Source: an uncultured Clostridia bacterium (lineage in GTDB: Bacteria; Bacillota; Clostridia; Oscillospirales; Acutalibacteraceae). Taken from it: 5,426 bases of DNA. A program made the position numbers and the translations under genes. Below are positions 1 through 5,426 of the stretch, piece by piece; the stretch's first letter is position 1, and the number at the start of each line of letters is the position of its first letter. The notes under the pieces were generated by a model, which had not been told where the DNA came from, did not search any database, and saw only the letters and a list, made by a program, of their open reading frames with translations. The stretch is taken from the NCBI GenBank assembly GCA_946497265.1, contig CAMMKL010000157.1, forward strand, positions 1 to 5,426, in the 5' to 3' direction.

Positions 1-354
1 CATCATACCAAACAATGCGGCAACCCACATCCAAAATACAGCCCCCGCCCCTCCCAGGGTGATTGCGGTGGCGACGCCTACAATATTTCCGGTTCCAATC
101 GCTCCAGCTAAGGCAGTGGTCATCGCTTGAAATGCCGTAATACTGCCTTTTTCTTTTTCCTGTTTGTTGTTTTTGCGAAAAAAGCTCCCCATGGTATGGC
201 GAAACCAAAGGGGCAAGCGGGAAATCTGAAATCCCTTTAACCGGATGGTATAATACACACCGACCAGCAAAAGGAACGCCAGCATCACCGGCCCCCACAC
301 AACCGCGTTTACCTTATCATTGATTTTCTCCACCCAGTATAACGTGGTTTCCAC
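1..354 (-). CDS. Alanine/glycine:cation symporter (AGCS family), N-terminal part
   Basis: This is the first 118 residues of a membrane symporter whose remainder lies beyond the left edge; full AGCS proteins are usually about 450-550 residues. Family members import alanine or glycine with sodium (or protons) across the cytoplasmic membrane. The start of the protein (METTLYWVEKIND) leads into a first membrane segment at about residues 18-36, then a basic, hydrophilic stretch (about 55-70, rich in Lys, Asn and Glu). The diagnostic block follows at about 72-100: ITAFQAMTTALAGAIGTGNI, then VGVATAITLGG. This GTGNIVGVA segment is the AGCS substrate/ion-site signature. The chosen start is GTG at 354-352, because a purine-rich ribosome binding site (361-369) lies 6 bases upstream and the family N-terminus fits. 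The gene stands alone after a terminator, so it probably has its own promoter. Family assignment is firm; exact substrate is not shown. Confidence 0.93.
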   Translation of the reverse strand, partial: METTLYWVEKINDKVNAVVWGPVMLAFLLLVGVYYTIRLKGFQISRLPLWFRHTMGSFFRKNNKQEKEKGSITAFQAMTTALAGAIGTGNIVGVATAITLGGAGAVFWMWVAALFGMM

Positions 355-360
355 TTCTAA

Positions 361-369
361 CCCCCCTCT
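361..369 (-). promoter_or_regulatory. Ribosome binding site of the AGCS symporter gene
   Basis: Read on the minus strand the sequence is AGAGGGGGG, followed by a 6-base spacer (TTAGAA) and the GTG codon at 354-352. No ATG lies close by in this frame, so this site is what supports a GTG start. Confidence 0.6.
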
Positions 370-401
370 GATAACAGTCTGCCGCCGGGTTTATGGTACC
401 T

Positions 402-436
402 GCCTGAATATACTGTCCCATGGATTCTATTCAGGC
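402..436. repeat. 9-bp inverted repeat overlapping the AGCS promoter region
   Basis: The arms are GCCTGAATA (402-410) and TATTCAGGC (428-436), a perfect match across a 17-base spacer. The candidate -10 and -35 boxes fall in the two arms. No T-run follows on either strand, so it is not a normal terminator. An operator for a dimeric regulator is a reasonable inference; the binding protein is unknown. Confidence 0.5.
407..434 (-). promoter_or_regulatory. Candidate promoter of the AGCS symporter gene
   Basis: On the minus strand a TATATT box (412-407, five of six matches to the sigma-A -10 consensus) sits 16 bases downstream of a weak CTGAAT -35-like box (434-429, three of six matches). A run of nine T/A pairs (439-447) lies just upstream of the -35 position, like an UP element. 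The resulting 5' leader would be about 45 bases. The site lies between the upstream terminator and the gene, where a promoter is needed. The weak -35 keeps confidence moderate. Confidence 0.4.
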
Positions 437-452
437 TTAAAAAAAAATATGC

Positions 453-493
453 AAAAAAGGCTTCTGCCGGATAAAAACCGGCAGAAGCCTTTT
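453..493 (-). terminator. Strong Rho-independent terminator of the ABC exporter operon, possibly bidirectional
   Basis: The arms AAAAGGCTTCTGCCGG (455-470) and CCGGCAGAAGCCTTTT (478-493) pair over 16 bp without mismatch around a 7-base loop (ATAAAAA). On the minus strand the GC-rich stem runs into six T (458-453), placing it 128 bases after the stop codon of the second ABC gene. On the plus strand the stem ends in TTTTG, so it could also stop antisense transcripts. It separates the exporter operon from the symporter gene. Confidence 0.9.
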
Positions 494-621
494 GTTTGCC
501 ATACTAATCTGAATGGGGAACCGCAAATCCCTAAACTTTTAGTATTATTCTTTATTATTTATACAAATTTTAAAATTCCCTTCCATCAAATATCCTCATC
601 CTTATCATAGGCAAGCAAAGA
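494..621 (-). other. AT-rich 3' trailer of the ABC operon, no gene seen
   Basis: The stretch between the exporter stop codon and its terminator is strongly AT-rich. It contains only tiny open frames and a 12-base AT palindrome (AATTTTAAAATT at 566-577), which is easily met by chance in such sequence. I see no RNA gene or coding sequence. It would form the 3' untranslated end of the exporter mRNA. Confidence 0.5.
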
Positions 622-2364
622 CTATCCTTCACTGGAAGCAAATTGGCTGTTGTAAAGCTCGCTATAAAAGCCGCCCCGTTGCAGCAATTCCTCGTGGCTG
701 CCCTGCTCAATGATATTGCCATCCTTCATTACCAGGATCGTATCGGCCTCTCGTATGGTAGAAAGCCGGTGTGCCACAATAAAACTGGTCCTTCCTTTCA
801 TCATCTTCTGAAACGCCTTTTGGATTCGGATTTCGGTGCGCGTGTCGATATTGCTGGTGGCCTCGTCCAGAATCAGCATAGGGGGGTCTACCAGCATAAC
901 GCGGGCAATGCACAATAACTGCTTTTGCCCCTGCGAAATATTGCCGCCGTTTTCGGAAATCACTGTGTCATATCCCTGCGGCAGCCGTTTGATGAAACTG
1001 TGCGCGTGCGCTGCCTTGGCCGCCGCAACGATCTCTTCCATGGCGGCATCCGGCTTGCCGTAGGCAATGTTTTCTTTGACCGTGGCAGAGTAAAGCCAAG
1101 TATCCTGAAGCACCATACCGTACAGCCGCCGCAGGCTGTCCCGCGTAATGGCGGAAACGGGGTTCCCGTCTACACGGATCACACCCGAATCGGTATCGTA
1201 AAAACGCATCAGCAGATTGATCATGGTGGTTTTTCCACAGCCGGTGGGTCCGACAATGGCGATCCGCTGGCCGGGCTTGGCGTGAAGGTTAAACCCCTGA
1301 ATCAATTTTCGGTCGGGCGTATAGGAAAAATGGACGTCTTCCAGATCAACGGCGCCCTCGCAATCATGCAATTCAAGGGCATCCGGTGCATCGGGCTGTT
1401 CGCTTTGAGCATCCAACACGGCAAAAACGCGCTGCGCCGAAGCAAAAGCGGTTTGTAATTGGGTAATTACCCCCGTTACTTCGTTAAACGGCTTGGTATA
1501 CTGGTTGGCATAAGTCAAGAAGCAGGAAAGCTGCCCCACCGATATGCGGCCGTATATCGCACTGATAGCTCCTATCACGCCCACCGCCGCATAGACAATC
1601 CCGTTGACAAACCGGGTGCTTGGATTGGAAAGGGAGGAATAAAACTGCGCCTTTTGGCCGCAAACATACAAGCGGTCGTTAATAGCGGCGAATTCCTCCT
1701 GGTTTTCTTCTTCATGGCTGAAGGTTTTCACCACTTTTTGGTTGCCCAGCATTTCCTCAATATATCCTCCCAATTCCCCTTGGGTCTTGCTCTGGCTGCG
1801 GAACATCTCATGCGAATGCCGTGCGATAAAGGAAGCCACAAACAGGGAAAGCGGGGTTACCAGCACCACGACCAGGGTAATGAGGGGGTTGACGGAAAGC
1901 ATGAACAGCAGGGTGCCCAATATTGTAACTACGCCGGTAAAAAGCTGGGTAATGCCCTGCAATAAACCGTCGGCAATAAAATCGATGTCGTTGATTACCC
2001 GGTTCATGAGATCCCCATGCGGGGTGCCGTCGATGTATTTTAAGGGGACTTCGTTTAGTTTGTCAAAGGCGTCGCGCCGGATATCCCTCACCGTGCGATA
2101 GGAGACCACGTTGGTACATAAGCTGAGCAACCACTGGAATACCGCCCCCGCCAAGATGGTAGCGCACAAAACCAAAAGGATCCGCAGGATTCCGGCATAC
2201 TGCACGTTACCCGGCCCCAAGATCAGGTCGATGGCATCACCCACCAAAACCGGCCCCCACAAGGTAAAGGCGATGCTGAGCACCGCGCTCACCAGCGCTC
2301 CGACCAAATAGCCCCGGTAAGGGCGCGTATAGATTAATAGCCTTTGCAAAACATTCTTTTTCAT
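622..2364 (-). CDS. Heterodimeric ABC exporter, subunit with canonical catalytic residues (TM288/BmrD/LmrD/EfrB-like)
   Basis: This is a complete 580-residue half-transporter: six membrane segments (about 20-40, 58-85, 132-157, 160-182, 250-270, 276-295) followed by a nucleotide-binding domain from about residue 339. Motifs in order are Walker A GPTGCGKTT (372-380), Q-loop Gln420, ABC signature NISQGQ (475-480), Walker B MLILD with catalytic Glu501, D-loop SNID (504-507) and switch His532. Walker B Glu and His are canonical, but the signature reads SQGQ, not SGGQ. That is the pattern of the TM288-type partner in heterodimeric exporters, whose signature faces the degenerate ATP site of the other subunit. 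It begins with ATG overlapping the upstream stop codon (ATGA), with AGGAGG 7 bases before it, so the two subunits are translationally coupled. The probable role is ATP-driven export of drugs, lipids or peptides from the cytoplasmic membrane; the substrate cannot be read from the sequence. Confidence 0.95.
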   Translation of the reverse strand: MKKNVLQRLLIYTRPYRGYLVGALVSAVLSIAFTLWGPVLVGDAIDLILGPGNVQYAGILRILLVLCATILAGAVFQWLLSLCTNVVSYRTVRDIRRDAFDKLNEVPLKYIDGTPHGDLMNRVINDIDFIADGLLQGITQLFTGVVTILGTLLFMLSVNPLITLVVVLVTPLSLFVASFIARHSHEMFRSQSKTQGELGGYIEEMLGNQKVVKTFSHEEENQEEFAAINDRLYVCGQKAQFYSSLSNPSTRFVNGIVYAAVGVIGAISAIYGRISVGQLSCFLTYANQYTKPFNEVTGVITQLQTAFASAQRVFAVLDAQSEQPDAPDALELHDCEGAVDLEDVHFSYTPDRKLIQGFNLHAKPGQRIAIVGPTGCGKTTMINLLMRFYDTDSGVIRVDGNPVSAITRDSLRRLYGMVLQDTWLYSATVKENIAYGKPDAAMEEIVAAAKAAHAHSFIKRLPQGYDTVISENGGNISQGQKQLLCIARVMLVDPPMLILDEATSNIDTRTEIRIQKAFQKMMKGRTSFIVAHRLSTIREADTILVMKDGNIIEQGSHEELLQRGGFYSELYNSQFASSEG

Positions 2365-4094
2365 CGGCCCGCCTCCTCTTCGCTCAACTGGGACAGGCAG
2401 ATTTCCCGATATACTTCGCAGGTTTCCATCAGCTCTTCGTGTCTGCCGATACCGGCCAACCTGCCGTCGTCTAAAACCAGAATTTGATCGGCGTGGCGGA
2501 TGGTGCTGGCACGCTGGGAAACAATAAGCACCGTCATTCCCTTGGTTTCTTTCTGGATCGCCCGGCGCAGGGAGGCATCGGTGGCAAAATCCAGCGCGCT
2601 GGAGCTGTCGTCCAAAACAAGAATCTCCGGGTTTCCAACCAAGGCGCGCGCAATGGTCAGGCGCTGGCGCTGGCCGCCGGAAAAATTCTTTCCCTCCTGC
2701 TCCACTTGGGTCTGCAAGCCGTCCGGCAATTTGTCTACAAATTCCGCCGCCTGTGCGATGGATAAGGCGCGGCGAATCTCTTTTTCGCTAGCGTCTCGTT
2801 TTGCCCAGCGCATATTTTTTTCGATAGTGCCCGTAAAGAGCACCGCCCGTTGCGGCACCATCCCGATTTTAGTGCGCAGTTGGCGCAACGGATACTTGCG
2901 CACATCTACCCCATCGACCAGTATCCGTCCTTCGCTAACGTCATAAAAACGGGGAATCAGGTTAACCAGTGTGGATTTCCCCGCGCCGGTACCGCCGATA
3001 ATGCCCACCGTCTGCCCTGCTTCCACCGTAAAACTCAGGTTTGCAAGCTCAGCCTCTTCGGCTGACTGATAGCGGAACGTTACATCCTGAAAATCGATTT
3101 TGGGCGCGCCGGGTACGGCTTGCGCTTCGCATTCCACGGTATCCTGTACCGACGGTTCGGTTTCAAACACTTCGTTCACGCGGCCTGCTGAAGCGGCTGC
3201 CTTGGTAAATGTAACCACCAGGTTCGCCACCACGACCAGGGCCAGTAAGATCTGTGTCATATAATTGACAAACGCAATAATTTCCCCTTGGGTAAGCGCG
3301 CCTTCTTCCACCCGGTACCCTCCAAACCAGATGATGGCCGCAATGCCGAGGTTCATGATGACATAAGTAACAGGGTTCAGCAGCGCCGAAATTTTTCCTA
3401 CCCGGATGGAGGTGCGCGCAAGGTCTTCGGTTGCTTCGGCAAAACGCCCTCTTTCCTGTTTTTGCTTGGAGAAAGCACGGATCACACGGGCGCCCGAAAG
3501 GTTTTCGCGGGTCACCAAAGAGATGCGGTCCAGCTTTTTCTGGATCACCCGATAGAATGGAATGGAGCGGGTCATGACCAGATAAAGAACCAGCACAATG
3601 AGCGGCATGGCGATCAGCAGTACGATGGAAAGCTGTAAATCCAGCGAAAGCGCCATGACCATGGCTCCAATGGCCAAAAACGGGGCACGTACCACCAGGC
3701 GGATGAGCATCGCCACCGCGTATTGGAGCTGGTTTACGTCGTTTGTCAGCCGGGTGATCAGAGAAGGCGTGCCGAACCGGTCGATCTCTGTATGGGAAAA
3801 ACGGTTCATTTGGCGGAACAGGGCGTTGCGCACGGCGGTTCCAAACCCCTGGGAGGCAATGGAAGCAAAATATTGGCAGGTGAGCGCGCAGCCCAAGCCA
3901 ACCGCTCCCAACAAAACCATCAGGCCGCCCATTCTCAGCACATAGCCTGTGTCGTTGTTTTTGATCCCCACATCGATGATATTCGCCATAACGAGGGGAA
4001 CAATCAATTCAAAGATCGCTTCGGTCAGCTTGAAAATAGGCCCCAGTATCACCTGCTTTTTGTAAGCTCTCAGAAACCGGGTCAGTTTGAACAT
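2361..4094 (-). CDS. Heterodimeric ABC exporter, subunit with degenerate catalytic residues (TM287/BmrC/LmrC/EfrA-like)
   Basis: A complete half-transporter of 577 residues from the ATG at 4094-4092. Six membrane segments (about 15-42, 53-81, 130-152, 155-174, 240-260, 270-294) precede a nucleotide-binding domain from about 333. Motifs in order: Walker A GGTGAGKST (367-375), Q-loop Gln415, signature NFSGGQ (470-475), Walker B EILVLD (490-495) followed by Asp496 instead of the catalytic Glu, D-loop SALD (499-502), and switch residue Gln527 (VSQR) instead of His. These two replacements mark the non-catalytic ATP site of heterodimeric exporters, while its intact SGGQ completes the active site of the partner encoded immediately downstream. 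An in-frame GTG at 4118-4116 would add eight residues (MFKDGCDR), but it has no clear ribosome binding site. The ATG is preferred because MFKLTRFLRAYKK matches how such proteins usually begin; a weak GGA lies 9 bases before it. Substrate unknown; multidrug efflux is inferred from the family. Confidence 0.94.
   Translation of the reverse strand: MFKLTRFLRAYKKQVILGPIFKLTEAIFELIVPLVMANIIDVGIKNNDTGYVLRMGGLMVLLGAVGLGCALTCQYFASIASQGFGTAVRNALFRQMNRFSHTEIDRFGTPSLITRLTNDVNQLQYAVAMLIRLVVRAPFLAIGAMVMALSLDLQLSIVLLIAMPLIVLVLYLVMTRSIPFYRVIQKKLDRISLVTRENLSGARVIRAFSKQKQERGRFAEATEDLARTSIRVGKISALLNPVTYVIMNLGIAAIIWFGGYRVEEGALTQGEIIAFVNYMTQILLALVVVANLVVTFTKAAASAGRVNEVFETEPSVQDTVECEAQAVPGAPKIDFQDVTFRYQSAEEAELANLSFTVEAGQTVGIIGGTGAGKSTLVNLIPRFYDVSEGRILVDGVDVRKYPLRQLRTKIGMVPQRAVLFTGTIEKNMRWAKRDASEKEIRRALSIAQAAEFVDKLPDGLQTQVEQEGKNFSGGQRQRLTIARALVGNPEILVLDDSSSALDFATDASLRRAIQKETKGMTVLIVSQRASTIRHADQILVLDDGRLAGIGRHEELMETCEVYREICLSQLSEEEAGR
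2372..2377 (-). promoter_or_regulatory. Ribosome binding site of the second ABC subunit, inside the first ABC gene
   Basis: A perfect AGGAGG lies 7 bases upstream of the ATG at 2364-2362, within the last codons of the upstream ABC gene. Together with the ATGA stop/start overlap it indicates coupled, near-stoichiometric translation of the two subunits. Confidence 0.75.
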
Positions 4095-4129
4095 CCGATC
4101 ACATCCATCCTTAAACACCCGTCCGTATG

Positions 4130-4146
4130 CAAAGGGTCCCCCTTTG
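4130..4146. repeat. 17-base palindrome upstream of the ABC exporter operon
   Basis: CAAAGGG (4130-4136) and CCCTTTG (4140-4146) pair perfectly across three bases. It lies in the short gap between the preceding terminator and the exporter start codon, about 36 bases before the ATG. No T-run follows, so it is not a terminator. It could be an operator for a drug-responsive regulator or a small leader hairpin. I found no convincing -35/-10 pair in this gap. Confidence 0.45.
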
Positions 4147-4167
4147 TGGGCAGGCTATGTTTTTACG

Positions 4168-4208
4168 AAAAAAGGCCGCCTCCACACTCCCGCAGGCGGC
4201 AGGCGGCC
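4168..4208 (-). terminator. Rho-independent terminator after the DegV-family gene
   Basis: On the minus strand GGCCGCCT (4208-4201) pairs with AGGCGGCC (4181-4174) and is followed by six T (4173-4168). A tandem copy of the left arm (GCCGCCT, 4200-4194) allows an alternative 7-bp stem with a shorter 12-base loop. It starts 29 bases after the DegV stop codon and isolates that gene from the exporter operon. Confidence 0.8.
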
Positions 4209-4237
4209 GATTCCCGTTGCAATATCACATAAAAGCT

Positions 4238-5110
4238 TTAACGTTTTTGGCCTAAGAAAAAGAGGGCCACCGTTCCGGGACCGGAATGGGAACCGATCAC
4301 CGGGCCGATATAACCGATTTTTACTTCCTTTACATGCAGCTTCTGTTTTACCTGGCCGGCAAGCCAGTGGGCTTCCTCCCCGCAATCCCCATGGCTGATA
4401 AAGACAACCTGCTGTTCCGGCCTGATGCAGGTTTTTTCCATATTTTCCACCAGGGCCAATAGGGACTGGCGTCGGCCGCGCGCCTTGCTGACGTTGATCA
4501 AATGGCCTTCGTCGTCCACATGCAAAACCGGCTTAATGCCCAGCATAGTGCCCACCAAAGCGGTAGCTGCGGACACACGGCCCCCGCGCTTCAGGAAATA
4601 AAGGTCTTCCACCGTAAACCAATGGCAAAGGTGGAGCTTATTTTCTTCCACCCACTGGTACACTTCTTCCGCTGTTTTGCCTTCGCACTGCTGCTGCACT
4701 GCATGGTAAACAAGTAAACCTTCGCCCATGGAAGCCGCCAAGGAATCCGAAATAAAAATCTGCCGGTCGGGGTATTTTTCCAGCAGCTCTTTTTTTGCCA
4801 TAGTGGAGGAATGGTAGGTGCCGCTTAATCCTGAAGAAAACGCGATATAGACAATGTCTTTCCCTTCTTTTAGATAGGGTTCAAAAAATTCGCAGAAACG
4901 GGTGGAATTCCCTTGCACGGTTTTGGAATTTTTACCATCCCGCAGCATCTTATAAAAAGTTTTGGAGCTTAAGTCCCGTTCGTCCGGATAATTAAAATAG
5001 GTTTGCTCCTCGACGGTAAACTCCATCGGGAATACGCCCACATTAAGCTCTTTTTCCAACTCGGGGGTAAGGTCTGCGTTGGAATCGGTCAGGATTACAT
5101 AATCGCGCAT
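4238..5110 (-). CDS. DegV family (FakB-type) fatty-acid-binding protein
   Basis: A complete 290-residue cytosolic protein, the usual length for this family. DegV/FakB proteins hold a fatty acid in a deep pocket; in characterised cases they present it to the kinase FakA for phosphorylation, feeding exogenous fatty acids into phospholipid synthesis. Family blocks are seen in order: VILTDSNADL (5-14), KTVQGN (63-68), SSGLSGTYHS (92-101), SDSLAASMGEGLL (121-133), FTVEDLYFLKRGGRVS (165-180), LGIKPVL (190-196), KARGRR (209-214) and the C-terminal GPVIGSHSGPGTVALFFLG (269-287). The second block normally reads TSQ; here Ser is replaced by Val65. The ATG is supported by AAGGAG (5124-5119) 8 bases upstream. 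It lies 37 bases after the acetyltransferase gene, so co-transcription is likely. No FakA gene is in the window, so its lipid partner and kinase are not shown. Confidence 0.93.
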   Translation of the reverse strand: MRDYVILTDSNADLTPELEKELNVGVFPMEFTVEEQTYFNYPDERDLSSKTFYKMLRDGKNSKTVQGNSTRFCEFFEPYLKEGKDIVYIAFSSGLSGTYHSSTMAKKELLEKYPDRQIFISDSLAASMGEGLLVYHAVQQQCEGKTAEEVYQWVEENKLHLCHWFTVEDLYFLKRGGRVSAATALVGTMLGIKPVLHVDDEGHLINVSKARGRRQSLLALVENMEKTCIRPEQQVVFISHGDCGEEAHWLAGQVKQKLHVKEVKIGYIGPVIGSHSGPGTVALFFLGQKR

Positions 5111-5147
5111 TGCATTCTCTCCTTCAAATCAATTGTTTGTATTTGTT

Positions 5148-5426
5148 CTATTGTTTAGTGCCCTCCGGTTTTTCCTGGTCGGAGACCGGCCCCGTACTTA
5201 AGGAACCTGTTCCCTTTACGCCGTATACCCTGCTGTAAAGGGTTTCTTTGCAGGCTTGGAATTCCCGTTCTCCTAACGCAGAGGGGTAACTCATCAAAAA
5301 AAGCGGGCACCAGCCGGTTGCTTCCTGCATAGGCGGCTGCTCATAAGGATACTCGTTCAGGATAAACCCCAATCGTCCATAAAATCCAATCCGGCGTTTT
5401 GCCATTTGTGTTTCGGGGGGTGCTAC
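5148..5426 (-). CDS. GNAT-like N-acetyltransferase, C-terminal part
   Basis: The frame is open through the right edge (VAPPETQMAKRRIGFY...), so these 92 residues are the C-terminal end of a longer protein; the ATG at 5405-5403 is internal rather than a start. The stretch RRIGFYGRLGFILNEYPYEQPP resembles the last helix and strand of the GNAT fold, where a residue set like IxFYxRLGF closes the acetyl-CoA site. The following CPLFLMSYP segment also fits a subgroup of Firmicute GNAT proteins. These enzymes transfer acetyl from acetyl-CoA to an amine, but the substrate cannot be judged from this end. The tail (about the last 25 residues, rich in Gly, Ser, Thr, Lys) looks disordered. It ends with TAG, 37 bases before the DegV-family start codon, suggesting one transcript. 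Confidence 0.8.
   Translation of the reverse strand, partial: VAPPETQMAKRRIGFYGRLGFILNEYPYEQPPMQEATGWCPLFLMSYPSALGEREFQACKETLYSRVYGVKGTGSLSTGPVSDQEKPEGTKQ

Noticed and set aside
566..577. 12-base palindrome AATTTTAAAATT in the exporter 3' trailer
   Set aside because: It consists only of A and T within a strongly AT-rich stretch, has no loop or T-run, and is expected by chance there.
320..610. Plus-strand open frame of 96 codons
   Set aside because: It starts inside the symporter gene in antisense, crosses the promoter region and the full 16-bp-stem terminator, and its product resembles no family and has no ribosome binding site.
643..2311. Several plus-strand open frames of 66-177 codons opposite the second ABC gene
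   Set aside because: They are antisense to a gene with every ABC motif in place; their products are low-complexity, rich in His, Arg and Gln, and show no domain.
4194..4208. Tandem repeat AGGCGGC-AGGCGGC
   Set aside because: Only two copies, both within the terminator right arm; it is explained as an alternative pairing partner of the hairpin rather than a separate repeat element.
2484..4232. Plus-strand open frames of up to 169 codons opposite the first ABC gene
   Set aside because: Same situation: antisense frames left open by codon bias of a well-supported ABC gene, with no recognisable product.
4155..4398. Short open frames on both strands spanning the DegV end and its terminator
   Set aside because: They run through the GC-rich terminator hairpin and overlap the conserved C-terminus of the DegV protein in another frame.
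5148..5405. An 85-residue stand-alone protein starting at the ATG 5405-5403
   Set aside because: The frame continues without a stop to the window edge and the residues around the ATG fall within the GNAT fold, so it is the end of a longer gene, not a small protein.

Overview
The window looks like a chromosomal piece of a low-to-mid GC Gram-positive anaerobe, most likely a clostridial Firmicute (Oscillospirales-like). This is inferred from the gene families present (DegV lipid-binding protein, alanine/glycine:cation symporter, heterodimeric ABC exporter), the strong AGGAGG-type ribosome binding sites and the roughly balanced base composition. No marker gene is present, so the placement is tentative. 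All five protein genes lie on the minus strand, so transcription runs from high to low coordinates.

In transcription order: 5426-5148 is the C-terminal end of a GNAT-like acetyltransferase that runs off the window. After 37 bases comes a complete DegV/FakB-type fatty-acid-binding protein (5110-4238), closed by a Rho-independent terminator at 4208-4168. A short spacer holding a 17-base perfect palindrome leads into a two-gene ABC exporter operon (4094-2361 and 2364-622) whose genes overlap by 4 bases (ATGA). The operon ends in an AT-rich trailer and a 16-bp perfect-stem terminator (493-453). Beyond it a new unit starts: a candidate promoter with an A-tract and a 9-bp inverted repeat, then the N-terminal 118 residues of an AGCS-family sodium:alanine/glycine symporter that runs off the left edge.

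The best-resolved biology is the ABC pair. The first subunit has the non-canonical catalytic residues (Asp for the Walker B Glu, Gln for the switch His) together with a canonical SGGQ signature. The second has canonical catalytic residues but an SQGQ signature. When dimerised, one ATP site is consensus and the other degenerate, as in the TM287/288, BmrCD, LmrCD and EfrAB family of multidrug exporters. The other genes are ordinary housekeeping or accessory functions with no obvious pathway link to the exporter.

I do not see a novel system here. The points most worth checking are the two unexplained inverted repeats in front of transport genes, the start codon of the first ABC gene, and a substitution in the lipid-binding motif of the DegV protein.
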